NCBI GenBank assembly: GCA_002423105.1
Contig: DIUT01000066.1
Span: forward strand, 25,287 to 89,286
Reading direction: 5' to 3'
Source: Geobacter sp. UBA6151
Lineage (GTDB): Bacteria > Desulfobacterota > Desulfuromonadia > Geobacterales > Pseudopelobacteraceae
Length of the DNA stretch: 64,000 nucleotides
This document shows, piece by piece, positions 51,361 to 60,182 of the stretch. A program made the position numbers and the translations under genes. Below the pieces are notes generated by a model. The model did no database searches, was not told the origin of the DNA, and worked only from the letters and a program-made list of their open reading frames with translations. Numbering within the stretch: position 1 is the stretch's first letter; each line of letters begins with the position of its first letter.

Positions 51361-52214
51361 TGCGGCGCCTTGTGCTGTTCATACTTGCTCTGGCGCTGCT
51401 GCTTCCCTCGCTGGCGCAGGCATACGATGTGCTGGTGTTGCAGAGTCGGCGCAATCCGGCCTACGACGAGGTGCTGAAAGGCTTTAACAGCGGACAGTCC
51501 GTTTCCCAGCGGCTGATTGTGCTGTCTGACTACGCCGAAGTAGATGTGGTGCGCATTGTCCGCGAAGACCGTCCCCGGGTTATTCTTACGGTGGGGGACA
51601 CCGCCGTGGCCGCGGCCCGCAAAATACGGGACATTCCGGTTATTGCCCTGATGACCCTTGGTGTTCATGGTCAGAGAACGGTGCAGCCCAATCTGACCGG
51701 TATCGGCATGTTCGTTGCGCCTGAAAAGTATTGCGATCTGCTGCGGCGCATGCAGGTGAAGCGGGTCGGGGTGATCTACAATCCTGACAGGAGCGGCTGG
51801 TATCTGCAGTATGTGAAACGGGCCGCCCAAAATGCAGGCATTACCCTGATAGCCCGCGAAGTATCCACGCCCCGCGATACGCTGGAGCAACTCTCGTCCC
51901 TGGCCGGCAAGGTGGATGCGCTCTGGATGCTGCCGGATGTGACGGCGGTAACCAGAGAGACCGCCGAAGCCTATTTCCATTTCAGCCAGCAACAGGCGGT
52001 TCCGGTTGTCTCCTTTGCTGCCGCCTACCTGGGCCTGGGAGCTGCGGCTGTGCTTGAGATAGACCGTGTGGCCATGGGAACGCAGGCCAGGGATATGGTT
52101 GCGGCAGTCCTGGGTGACGACCGTGCGGACAGCACCGGTTTTAGCTTTCCCAAAACCATTTCACTCAAAACCAATCCTGTTGTATTAACCCGTTTGGGGC
52201 GTCCTGCGTTTTAA
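51360..52214 (+). CDS. Periplasmic ABC-type substrate-binding protein (PF04392-like)
   Basis: 284 residues with a clear signal peptide (1-21, LLPSLAQA). Two Rossmann-like lobes show VLVLQSRRNPAYDEVLKGF, VILTVGDTAVAAA and RVGVIYNPDRSG. No permease or ATPase gene is nearby, so it probably serves as a ligand-binding partner of the kinases rather than in transport. ATG overlaps the receptor's stop (TGATG). Confidence 0.85.
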   Translation: MRRLVLFILALALLLPSLAQAYDVLVLQSRRNPAYDEVLKGFNSGQSVSQRLIVLSDYAEVDVVRIVREDRPRVILTVGDTAVAAARKIRDIPVIALMTLGVHGQRTVQPNLTGIGMFVAPEKYCDLLRRMQVKRVGVIYNPDRSGWYLQYVKRAAQNAGITLIAREVSTPRDTLEQLSSLAGKVDALWMLPDVTAVTRETAEAYFHFSQQQAVPVVSFAAAYLGLGAAAVLEIDRVAMGTQARDMVAAVLGDDRADSTGFSFPKTISLKTNPVVLTRLGRPAF

Positions 52215-52238
52215 CTACCAACTCTTGAGGAATTGGCC

Positions 52239-54170
52239 ATGTTGTCACCACTACGATGGTCAAACATACGTGCAAGCTTTCAATATAAACTCTTCTTTAT
52301 TTTTACCCTGTTGTTCCTCCTGATCATTGCTCTGCTGAGCACCTTCTTTATCGTTCGTGAAATAGACACCTCAAAAAAAGTTGCCATTGAAAATCTCCGC
52401 TTGCAGGTGAAATACCTGGCCGAATCCATCCGGCTGCCGCTGTTCGCCGAAAACATAGATCAACTGCGGCAGATGGCGGAGTTGACGGTCCAGTCGTCGC
52501 CGGAAATCAATGCGGTGGTGATCAGCGCCGCAGATGGCCGGGTGCTGGTTGATATCCGGCCTGCTGCCCCTTCCCGGCAAAATGAGCTGTTCAGCCACAT
52601 GATGGAGGTACGCAGCAATCCGCAGATAGGTTCCGTTGAATCATCCATGGCGGGCGGGCGTGATGACGCCACTATGCCGGTGTTGGGCAGCGTGCGTATT
52701 GACCGGAATACGGCTGATCTTTCCCGTGCCGTCCATAAACTGATTCTGTTATCCATCGGCATGGCCGCGCTCTTCTGGGTGTCGGTTTCCTTGCTCTGTT
52801 ATCCGCTGTTGCGGCGGGTAACCCACACCTTTAAGGCGCTGATGTATGGTATTTTTACCTTGCAGGAGGGGAACTATTCCGCGCGCATTGAGGTTGAAGC
52901 GGATGATGAACCGGGTCTGGCGGTGCGCGCCATTAATGCGCTGGCTGATGAATTGCAACAGCGCAGTGAGGAAAACAGACGGGTCAATGAAGAGCTGCTC
53001 ACGGCCAAAACAGTGGCCGAGGCTGCCAATACTGCCAAAACCGAGTTTCTGGCCAATATGAGCCATGAAATCCGCACCCCCATGAGCGGGGTAATCGGTA
53101 ATGCCCAACTGTTGCGCTTTACCAACCTGACCGGAGAACAGGATCGGCTTCTCGGAAATATCGAAGCTGATGCAAAAAACCTGATCTCATTGATCAACGA
53201 CATTCTTGATATTTCCAAGATCGAGGCCGGGAAGCTGGAACTTGAGGAAGCTCCTTTCAGTCTGCACGGCTGTGTCAGAGAACTGCTCAAGTCCCAGGAG
53301 TCAAGGATTCATGGCAAGGGGCTGCTACTTGCCACCAGCATTGATCCCGATATCCCGGACAGCCTGTACGGTGATCAACTGCGCCTGAAGCAGATTCTGT
53401 ACAATCTGCTGGGCAACGCCATTAAATTTACCGAACAGGGTGAGATACAGGTGCGGGCCCGGTTGCTTGAGCGCAACGAAGACCGCGTGCAGGTACGTTT
53501 CAGTGTCAGCGACACCGGCATCGGCATCAAGCCTGATGCGCTTGAAAAGATATTTGCATCATTCAGTCAGGCCGATACCTCGGTAACACGCAGGTTCGGC
53601 GGCAGTGGACTGGGCTTGTCCATTTGCAGCAGGCTTGCCGGGATGATGCAGGGTGAAATAGTGGTGGAGAGCCGGGAGGGCAACGGCAGCGCCTTCCACG
53701 TGACCTTGCCCTTCCTCGTCCATGCACAGCCGGTGGCACTACAGGAGGAACCGCAGGGCAGCGCCGCGCCGCCAGTCTGGGAGGCTGCGCCGTTACGGAT
53801 TTTGCTGGCGGAAGACAGCGAGACCAACCAAACAATGCTGGCCAACCTGCTCAGGCATTTTGGCCATATCGTAACCGCCTCCAGTAATGGCGCCAAGGCG
53901 CTGGAACAATGGCGCAGCAGTGCATTTGATATTATCCTGATGGATATTCAGATGCCGGTTATGGATGGTGAAGAGGCAACACGGTTGATCAGGCAAGATG
54001 AACTGACCAGCGGTCAGCACATGCCGGTCATCGCCCTGACTGCCCATGCGCTGCTTGAACAGAAACATCATCTGCTGACCTCGGGGTTCGACGGCTATGT
54101 TTCCAAGCCGATTGATTTATCTGCTCTGAATGCTGAAATGAAGCGGGTGTTGGCTTCCAAAACGGCATAA
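52239..54170 (+). CDS. Hybrid sensor histidine kinase with periplasmic sensor and receiver
   Basis: 643 residues. TM1 about 18-42, a short periplasmic sensor (about 45-175; SIRLPLFAENIDQLRQM), TM2 about 170-195, HAMP, HisKA with phospho-His in ANMSHEIRTPMSG, HATPase (NLLGNAIKFTEQG, GSGLGLSICSRL), receiver about 520-640 with IILMDIQMPVMDG. ATG at 52239 chosen because GAGGAA lies 6 nt away; a TTG two codons earlier touches it. The sensor resembles that of the next kinase. Confidence 0.9.
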   Translation: MLSPLRWSNIRASFQYKLFFIFTLLFLLIIALLSTFFIVREIDTSKKVAIENLRLQVKYLAESIRLPLFAENIDQLRQMAELTVQSSPEINAVVISAADGRVLVDIRPAAPSRQNELFSHMMEVRSNPQIGSVESSMAGGRDDATMPVLGSVRIDRNTADLSRAVHKLILLSIGMAALFWVSVSLLCYPLLRRVTHTFKALMYGIFTLQEGNYSARIEVEADDEPGLAVRAINALADELQQRSEENRRVNEELLTAKTVAEAANTAKTEFLANMSHEIRTPMSGVIGNAQLLRFTNLTGEQDRLLGNIEADAKNLISLINDILDISKIEAGKLELEEAPFSLHGCVRELLKSQESRIHGKGLLLATSIDPDIPDSLYGDQLRLKQILYNLLGNAIKFTEQGEIQVRARLLERNEDRVQVRFSVSDTGIGIKPDALEKIFASFSQADTSVTRRFGGSGLGLSICSRLAGMMQGEIVVESREGNGSAFHVTLPFLVHAQPVALQEEPQGSAAPPVWEAAPLRILLAEDSETNQTMLANLLRHFGHIVTASSNGAKALEQWRSSAFDIILMDIQMPVMDGEEATRLIRQDELTSGQHMPVIALTAHALLEQKHHLLTSGFDGYVSKPIDLSALNAEMKRVLASKTA

Positions 54171-54201
54171 AGCCGGAGGCCGGGACATCGCGGAATAGCC
54201 C

Positions 54202-55776
54202 ATGAGTCCTCTCAACCGTTTACAACGTTTCAGGCATAGTTACCGCAGCAGGATATTTATCGCCTTTACGGTCCTTACCTTTCTGATCGCGCTGGCATTC
54301 ATGGCGATCATCATCAACAACGAAGCGCACAATTACCGGGATCGGGCCAATGAAAAAGCCCGTTTGCTGACCAGCCTGCTGGCGGACTCCATCCGCCTGC
54401 CCCTCTTTGCCGGTAATCTCCCTCTGCTGGAACAGGCTGCGGACAACCTCCTGGCAACCGCACAGGCAGCCAAGGTTGTCATACGCGATGCCGAAAACCG
54501 GGTGCTGGTCGCCCATGCTCTGCCGCAGGTGCCGCCGGAAGATGCCGCTCTGATCATGGCGTCAGCGCAGGTGTACGCAGCGTCTGCCGCTACCGCCGCG
54601 GACACTGCCCTGTTTGGCGAATCTTCCGCTCTGCCTGCTTCCATCGGTAGTGTTACGGTTGCCATCGATACCAGCGCGCTGAAAAAATCCATCAGCACTA
54701 CGCTGATCAAAACCGGCGGCGTGGCGCTGCTCTTCTGGCTGGCGGTGCTGGCGGTCACCTATCCGGTGTTAAAGCGGATTACCCGCTCTTTTCATACGCT
54801 GACCGCCGGACTGGATACCATGCTGGATGGGGATTTTACGCTGAAGATTGCGGTGGATAGCGATGATGAGGTGGGCAGGGCAGCCCAGGCGGTCAACCGG
54901 CTGGCTGCGGCCCTCAGGGAGCGGGAAGCGGAGAACCGGGACTTGCAGGCCGAACTGATGAACGCCATGCGCCTTGAGGTGCAGGAAGAGAAGCGGATGG
55001 TGATGGCCAAGCTGATCCAGACCAACCGGATGACCTCCCTGGGGCTGCTGATCTCCAGTATGGCCCATAACATCAATACCCCCAACGGCGCCATAACCCT
55101 GGCTGCCCAGCATATCCAGCGTTCCTGGTATGACATGCTGCCGCTGCTGGAATCGCTGACCGGGGAAGAGGGGGATTTTCAGATCGGCGGGCTACCCTTC
55201 AGCGAGGAAAAGAGCGAATTTTCCAGCGCCATTGAATCGATCCGGCGCAATGCCTGGCGGGTGGAGCGGGTGGTGCGGGATCTGCGTTCCTACAATGTGG
55301 GGGAGCGTAGCGAATTCAGCCGGAACATGGCCGTAAACCGGGCGGTGGAAGAGGCCATGACCATCATCCGCGCCCATGTCCGGCAGGCCGAGATATCCAT
55401 CAAGCTGAACCTTGCTCCGGATCTTCCGCCGGTAACCGGCAACCAGCACCAGATCGAGCAGGTGGCCGTCAACCTGCTCTTAAATGCCATTCAGGCCATG
55501 TCCGATGGTAAGGGCGTCATCACCGTCACCACGTGCCATGCGCCAGCGGACAACGAGGTGCAGATCATCATCAGCGACGAAGGAGGGGGGATGCCGGATG
55601 CGGTCATGCAGCGCCTGTTTGAGCCGTTTTTCTCCACCAGACTGGACAAGGGGGGAAGCGGACTGGGCCTCTACATCTCCAACTTCATCGTTACCGAACA
55701 CAAGGGGCGGCTCACCATTGACAACAGAGAGGGGAGTGGTACCACGGTTACCGTACACCTGCCGGTTGGCGGTTAA
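54202..55776 (+). CDS. Sensor histidine kinase, paralogous sensor to its neighbour
   Basis: 524 residues. TM1 about 18-38, periplasmic sensor with SIRLPLFAGNLPLLEQ (parallel to the preceding kinase), TM2 about 170-195, HAMP, coiled coil, a divergent dimerisation box (SSMAHNINTPNGAI, with Asn-Thr-Pro-Asn in place of Arg-Asn-Pro-Leu), HATPase (NLLLNAIQAMSDG, GSGLGLYISNFI). No receiver, so it is the more likely direct donor for the sigma-54 regulator, whose stop codon it overlaps on the other strand. Confidence 0.9.
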   Translation: MSPLNRLQRFRHSYRSRIFIAFTVLTFLIALAFMAIIINNEAHNYRDRANEKARLLTSLLADSIRLPLFAGNLPLLEQAADNLLATAQAAKVVIRDAENRVLVAHALPQVPPEDAALIMASAQVYAASAATAADTALFGESSALPASIGSVTVAIDTSALKKSISTTLIKTGGVALLFWLAVLAVTYPVLKRITRSFHTLTAGLDTMLDGDFTLKIAVDSDDEVGRAAQAVNRLAAALREREAENRDLQAELMNAMRLEVQEEKRMVMAKLIQTNRMTSLGLLISSMAHNINTPNGAITLAAQHIQRSWYDMLPLLESLTGEEGDFQIGGLPFSEEKSEFSSAIESIRRNAWRVERVVRDLRSYNVGERSEFSRNMAVNRAVEEAMTIIRAHVRQAEISIKLNLAPDLPPVTGNQHQIEQVAVNLLLNAIQAMSDGKGVITVTTCHAPADNEVQIIISDEGGGMPDAVMQRLFEPFFSTRLDKGGSGLGLYISNFIVTEHKGRLTIDNREGSGTTVTVHLPVGG

Positions 55777-57212
55777 TCCTCGTCACCGGGCCGCCAGCGG
55801 TCGGTGCGGACCAGCCGCTTCTGCAACGTTGGCCTGCTGACCCCCAGCAGTTCCGCTGCCACGCCCCGCTGTCCCTTTGATTCCTCCATCGCCTCTTCCA
55901 CCAGCAACTGTTCCACTTCATCCAGAGTCGGGAATTCCGGAAAAATACCGTGCAGAATAAACTGCTGGCTGCCCATGCGGCGCAGCAGGGTGCCCGACCG
56001 CTTGCAACCTGGTTTTAAACCATGGAAATCCTCAAGTTTCAGCACGCCGCTCCTGTTGTACGTCACCGCGCTGTTAACCCTGTTGATCAACTCTCTGACG
56101 TTGCCCGGATAATTGTGGTTCAGCAGTGCCTGGCATACTTCGCTTGAAAGCTTGGGGGGAGTACGCTGCAACACCAGTGCGATCTGATCGATAAAGTGCC
56201 GGGTCAGGGGCAGGATATCCTCACGCCGCTGGCGCAGGGGCGGGATGTGGAGATGGATGGAGCCGATCCGGTAGTAGAGGTCTTTGCGAAAGCTGCCGGT
56301 GGTAAGCATCTTTTCAAAATCGGCGTTGGAGGCGGCAATGATGCGGGCATCGCTTTTGTGCAGCACGTCGGAGCCGAGCCGGTAGTACTCATTCTGCTGG
56401 ATCAGGCGCAGCAGTTTTATCTGGGAGGCGGGGCTGAGATCACCGATTTCATCCAGAAACAGCGTGCCGCCCCTGGCGGTTTCAATCAGGCCAGCACGGC
56501 CTTCCGTGGCGCCGGTGTAGGCCCCTCTCTTATGGCCGAATAGCGTATCAGACAGCATGGTGTCATCCAGTGAGGCTACATTGACGGTTACCATGGCGCC
56601 GTGCAGGCCGCTGACCCGGTGAATCGCCCTGGCGATCAGCTCCTTGCCCACACCGGTTTCCCCGGTGATCAGCACCGGTTGCCGGGAGGAGCGCGATGCT
56701 TCAATGATCTTGAAGATGGATTGCATCCGCTCGCTGTAGGTGATGATATCGCTGAAAAACTCCGGATTGGCCAGCGGCTCACCCAGCAGATAACCGGTCA
56801 GTTTGCGGTTCTGGTCGGCAAGCTCGCCGGTGGTAAAGGCCTTTTGCACGATTGAGACCAGCTGCGCCGCGTCCAGCGGTTTGGTGATGTAATCGTAGGC
56901 CCCCTGCTTGATGCAGCTGACCACATTGCCCAGATCATTGATGCCGGTCAGGATGATCACCGGTATCTGGGGATAGAGACGGATAATATCCGGCAGCAGA
57001 TCAGCGCCGCTCATCCCCGGCATGACCCAGTCCAGGCAGACCACCGAATGCTTCCCCTGCGCCAGAACCTGCAACGCTTGAGAACTGTCTCGCAAGGTGT
57101 CGGCGCAAATGGCGTGGGATTTCAGTGCCCGTTGCGCCTCCTCCAGGAAATCGGCATCGTCGTCAATCAACAGAATACACTGTGCGCCTCTTGGCAACTC
57201 TGTTTCGCCCAT
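55773..57212 (-). CDS. Sigma-54-dependent response regulator
   Basis: 479 residues. Receiver with acidic DDD at 17-19 and phospho-Asp61 (VVCLDWVMPGMSG), AAA+ domain with GETGVGKE, GAYTGA (Tyr variant of GAFTGA) and GTLFLDEIGD, and a C-terminal Fis-type HTH (GVAAELLGVSRPTLQKRL). The ATG at 57212 fits GGAG 9 nt upstream; the longer open frame upstream covers its promoter and is not coding. It is convergent with and overlaps the kinase gene by 4 bp. It has a sigma-54 promoter and a distant palindrome, suggesting autoactivation. Confidence 0.9.
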   Translation of the reverse strand: MGETELPRGAQCILLIDDDADFLEEAQRALKSHAICADTLRDSSQALQVLAQGKHSVVCLDWVMPGMSGADLLPDIIRLYPQIPVIILTGINDLGNVVSCIKQGAYDYITKPLDAAQLVSIVQKAFTTGELADQNRKLTGYLLGEPLANPEFFSDIITYSERMQSIFKIIEASRSSRQPVLITGETGVGKELIARAIHRVSGLHGAMVTVNVASLDDTMLSDTLFGHKRGAYTGATEGRAGLIETARGGTLFLDEIGDLSPASQIKLLRLIQQNEYYRLGSDVLHKSDARIIAASNADFEKMLTTGSFRKDLYYRIGSIHLHIPPLRQRREDILPLTRHFIDQIALVLQRTPPKLSSEVCQALLNHNYPGNVRELINRVNSAVTYNRSGVLKLEDFHGLKPGCKRSGTLLRRMGSQQFILHGIFPEFPTLDEVEQLLVEEAMEESKGQRGVAAELLGVSRPTLQKRLVRTDRWRPGDED

Positions 57213-57256
57213 ATCGTGGTGCTCCATCGGGAAAGGGTGTTTGGCGCTGAGAAGAT

Positions 57257-57273
57257 AGCAGAAGCCGTGCCAA
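57257..57273 (-). promoter_or_regulatory. Sigma-54 (-24/-12) promoter of the response regulator
   Basis: Minus strand TTGGCACG-GCTT-CTGCT: the GG and GC doublets are exactly 10 bp apart. The expected start is about 35 nt before the ATG at 57212. Confidence 0.75.
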
Positions 57274-57413
57274 CTATGGAAGCCCTCAGAAAGGATTTCT
57301 CCTGCCATGTAGTATGGAGATCCATGCAAATGATTGTAGGGGTGAAGCACGTCTTATCTGCTTCGGTCGCCTCGGATTTCCGTGCCAGAGTCTGATGAAG
57401 GGCATAGCGCAAT

Positions 57414-57445
57414 GTAAAGAATCTTTCAATTGAAAGATTCTTTAC
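57414..57445. promoter_or_regulatory. Perfect 32-bp palindrome, putative enhancer site
   Basis: GTAAAGAATCTTTCAA followed directly by its exact reverse complement, with no loop. Lies 140-190 bp upstream of the sigma-54 promoter, the usual distance for an NtrC-family upstream activating sequence. A degenerate half-copy is at 57499-57514. Confidence 0.75.
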
Positions 57446-57498
57446 GCAAATTTTAAACTCATGAAATTACGAATGTTTTTTAAGGGTGTGGGCAGGCA

Positions 57499-57514
57499 TT
57501 GAAAGAAACTTTAC
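57499..57514. repeat. Half-copy of the 32-bp palindrome
   Basis: TTGAAAGAAACTTTAC matches the right half of the palindrome at 13 of 16 positions, 53 bp from it. Confidence 0.6.
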
Positions 57515-57575
57515 AAATCCTGATTGCAGCGTGCCGAGATGCGCCCTCGTAAAATCAACCGGTTAGGCGAGATGA

Positions 57576-57596
57576 TGCCGACGCGCGGCGTCGGCA
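57576..57596. repeat. G/C-rich hairpin upstream of the LysM gene
   Basis: TGCCGACG-CGCGG-CGTCGGCA, 8-bp arms, no T run. The rest of the 460-bp gap (57213-57673) holds the sigma-54 promoter, the palindromes and an AAAGGAG ribosome site, and nothing else I can name. Confidence 0.7.
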
Positions 57597-57673
57597 CACA
57601 ATGTGTAATGTCTGTTCATACACCATCCATCTAATCATGCCGGCTGCCTGAGCCGGACGGAAAGGAGATCGAT

Positions 57674-58363
57674 ATGGCGCGTACCATTGTGGTTAAGGCA
57701 GGAGACACTCTTTCGCAGATAGCGCGGACCGCCTACGGCAGCGCTGCCTTTACCCTTCAGCTAGCCGATTACAACGGCATCACTAATCCCAACATCCTGC
57801 GGATCGGAGAACGGCTCGAACTACCTGCCTTGAAAGAACTGAGCAGAAAACAGCGGCAGCCGGTCCTGCCCGGACCGCTGCAATTGCCCCACGGTCTGGA
57901 AGGGATCATCGACACCTTCGGCGACATCAGTGAGCATATCCGCGATAACGGTCACCTGCGTCATGCCTGGGAATCGGGACACCTCACCACCGCTCCTATT
58001 CCTTTTCCCATCTCCCTTTCCTGGGAGCGTACCCGGCAGATACGGGGTATTTACTGCCACAAACTGCTGGCCCCTGTTGTCAGCGGACTCTTCAGGGAAA
58101 TCGAAGCAGAAGGGCTGCATGAGCAGATCAACACCTATGGCGGCTGCTACAACTACCGACCCAAACGCCAGAGCAGCAAACTTTCCACCCACTGCTGGGG
58201 GATCGCCATCGACCTTAATCCGGAAACCAACCCGCAGGGCAGCAAGGGGAACATGCACCCCGATCTGGTCAGCCTGTTCAAACAGCACGGCTTCACCTGG
58301 GGCGGCGACTGGAGCGGTAAGAGCAAGGATCCGATGCATTTTCAGTTTTGTACGGGGTATTGA
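57674..58363 (+). CDS. LysM + peptidase M15-type peptidoglycan hydrolase
   Basis: 229 residues, no signal peptide. LysM (about 5-52: VVKAGDTLSQIARTAYG, ILRIGERLELP) resembles phage-tail LysM units. Residues about 95-229 are an M15/VanY-like Zn peptidase with STHCWGIAIDLN and DPMHFQF carrying the His/Asp ligands. It would cut peptide crosslinks in peptidoglycan. Lack of a signal peptide and pairing with a lipase suggest a secreted effector or a domesticated phage lysin. Confidence 0.85.
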   Translation: MARTIVVKAGDTLSQIARTAYGSAAFTLQLADYNGITNPNILRIGERLELPALKELSRKQRQPVLPGPLQLPHGLEGIIDTFGDISEHIRDNGHLRHAWESGHLTTAPIPFPISLSWERTRQIRGIYCHKLLAPVVSGLFREIEAEGLHEQINTYGGCYNYRPKRQSSKLSTHCWGIAIDLNPETNPQGSKGNMHPDLVSLFKQHGFTWGGDWSGKSKDPMHFQFCTGY

Positions 58364-58395
58364 GGAAAAAAATAGTTCTGAAAGGACAACAACAA

Positions 58396-59928
58396 ATGTC
58401 TGCAAAAAGCACCCTGCTTGTCTTCGTCCATGGCTGGAGCGTCACTAATACCGATACGTACGGTGGCCTGCCCGAGCGACTGCGTGTAGAGGCTGAAGCC
58501 GCAGGCATCAGTATCCAGATCAAGGAAATTTTTCTCGGTCGCTACATCAGCTTTCACGACGAGGTACGTGTTACTGATATCTCCAGAGCCTTCCGCACAG
58601 CCATTGAGAATGAATTGTCCAACCTTTTGCAAGACGGCAGCCGCTTTGTCTGTATCACCCACTCAACAGGCGGACCGGTTGTCAGAGACTGGTGGCATCG
58701 CTATTACGAAACTAACACACAGGCAAGTATCTGCCCCATGAGCCATCTGATTATGTTGGCACCAGCCAACTATGGCTCTGCCCTGGCTCAACTGGGGAAG
58801 GAACGACTAAGCCGGTTGAAGTCCTGGTTTGAAGGGGTGGAGCCGGGGCAGGGAGTGCTGGACTGGCTGGAACTTGGCAGTAAGGAGGCTTGGAAGCTCA
58901 ACAGCGAGTGGATATGCAACGGTGGCAGTCAGATCGGTCCCCACGGCATCTTTCCTTTCGTGCTCACCGGACAGAGCATTGATCGTGCCTTCTACGACAA
59001 CCTGAACAGCTATACCGGCGAAACAGGATCGGATGGCGTTGTGCGGGTAGCCGCAGCCAATCTCTGTGGCACGTACATCAGGCTGGTACAGGAAGCGCCG
59101 CAACCGGTCACAGGCAGACGGGGAGAATTCTCAGCCAAAAATCTGCACATGGAAACAATCTGTCATGCTCCGAACACGGCCTTGAGGGTGATCGGTGGCA
59201 AATCCCATTCGGGCGATAAAATGGGGATCATGCGCAGTGTCAAAGAAAAACGGAACGATACCAAGAGCAGCGAAACCGTTAACGCCATTTTAGAATGCAT
59301 GCAAATAACAACAGAGAAACAGTACGAGGAGTTGTGCAATAGATTCAGAACTGAGACAGAAGCTGTTCAGAAGGCTGAACAGCTGGAAATAGAGCAAAAA
59401 CTGTTCAGGTCAGATATCTGCTTTGTCCATGACAGATATGCAATGGTGATTTTCCGCGTGCAGGATGATGAAGGTTATCCGGTTGCAGATTTTGACCTTG
59501 TACTCACTGCCGGACCAGATGCCGACCCCAACCACCTACCGAAGGGCTTTTTTGTTGACCGCCAGCGCAACAGCATCAGCCCGCAAACGATCACTTACTA
59601 TTTCAACCGAGATGTCATGAAGGGTACGGAAGCAATCAAAGACAAAGATAACAGTCTTATCCGGGAAGCATTGCCAGGTGCGGAAATGTTGGGGTTCAGA
59701 ATAATTGCCCGGCCTGATAGCGGATTTGTGTACTACCTGCCGTGTGAAATCCAGTCATCATCTGAAATGCTTCAGACAGCACTGCATGCTAACTCTACGA
59801 CACTGGTTGATATCATTTTGCGGCGTATTGTTCGCAAGAACGTATTTCGTGTGGATAAGGTAACGGTCGAGACAAAACGAGGCAGCTTTAAGAATACCAA
59901 GCCGGGTGATGAGATTGTTGAAGGATAA
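58396..59928 (+). CDS. Alpha/beta-hydrolase lipase-like protein with C-terminal extension
   Basis: 510 residues. N-terminal alpha/beta hydrolase: LLVFVHGWSV (oxyanion region) and the nucleophile elbow CITHSTGGPVV (Thr for the first Gly of GxSxG). The second half (about 310-510) is a beta-rich domain I do not recognise. No signal peptide. It starts 32 bp after the LysM-peptidase with AAAGGA upstream, so the two are cotranscribed. The wall-plus-membrane hydrolase pairing is typical of toxic effectors or phage lysis functions. No immunity gene is identifiable. Confidence 0.75.
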   Translation: MSAKSTLLVFVHGWSVTNTDTYGGLPERLRVEAEAAGISIQIKEIFLGRYISFHDEVRVTDISRAFRTAIENELSNLLQDGSRFVCITHSTGGPVVRDWWHRYYETNTQASICPMSHLIMLAPANYGSALAQLGKERLSRLKSWFEGVEPGQGVLDWLELGSKEAWKLNSEWICNGGSQIGPHGIFPFVLTGQSIDRAFYDNLNSYTGETGSDGVVRVAAANLCGTYIRLVQEAPQPVTGRRGEFSAKNLHMETICHAPNTALRVIGGKSHSGDKMGIMRSVKEKRNDTKSSETVNAILECMQITTEKQYEELCNRFRTETEAVQKAEQLEIEQKLFRSDICFVHDRYAMVIFRVQDDEGYPVADFDLVLTAGPDADPNHLPKGFFVDRQRNSISPQTITYYFNRDVMKGTEAIKDKDNSLIREALPGAEMLGFRIIARPDSGFVYYLPCEIQSSSEMLQTALHANSTTLVDIILRRIVRKNVFRVDKVTVETKRGSFKNTKPGDEIVEG

Positions 59929-59953
59929 CTACAGTTTACAATAAGCCATAGGG

Positions 59954-60005
59954 GGCAGGTCTCAACCCTATACAGAATCTGAAATGTAGGCGGTTGAGAC
60001 CTGCC
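59954..60005. repeat. Inverted repeat with 14-bp arms (mobile-element scar)
   Basis: GGCAGGTCTCAACC (59954-59967) and GGTTGAGACCTGCC (59992-60005) are exact inverses around 24 bp. It looks like the stem of a REP/MITE-type element and lies at the edge of an insertion hot-spot. Confidence 0.65.
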
Positions 60006-60032
60006 ACCTACATAATGTGTACATAATGTGTG

Positions 60033-60152
60033 ATGATCTCCGAGAAGAAGTATGACAGCCAGTTCAAGCTAGTATTTGACGATATCCGGCAGTTGATGGC
60101 ACCGCCTGAGGCGAAGAAGAAGCGGCCGATTGGGTTTGGGAGAGGGGATTAG
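60033..60152 (+). pseudogene. C-terminal remnant of an ORF6N-domain protein gene
   Basis: 39 codons: ISEKKYDSQFKLVFDDIRQL, then MAPPEAKKKRPIGF, the conserved tail of bacterial ORF6N (phage KilA-N-related DNA-binding) proteins. The N-terminal ORF6N domain is missing; the upstream sequence is the inverted-repeat scar. Confidence 0.65.
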
Positions 60153-60182
60153 CGACTTTAATTGGGGGGTGTCCCTATTTAA

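Noticed and set aside
57414..57445. 32-bp palindrome as a transcription terminator or IS end
   Set aside because: It has no loop or T run, no target duplication and no transposase next to it; its position relative to a sigma-54 promoter fits an enhancer better.
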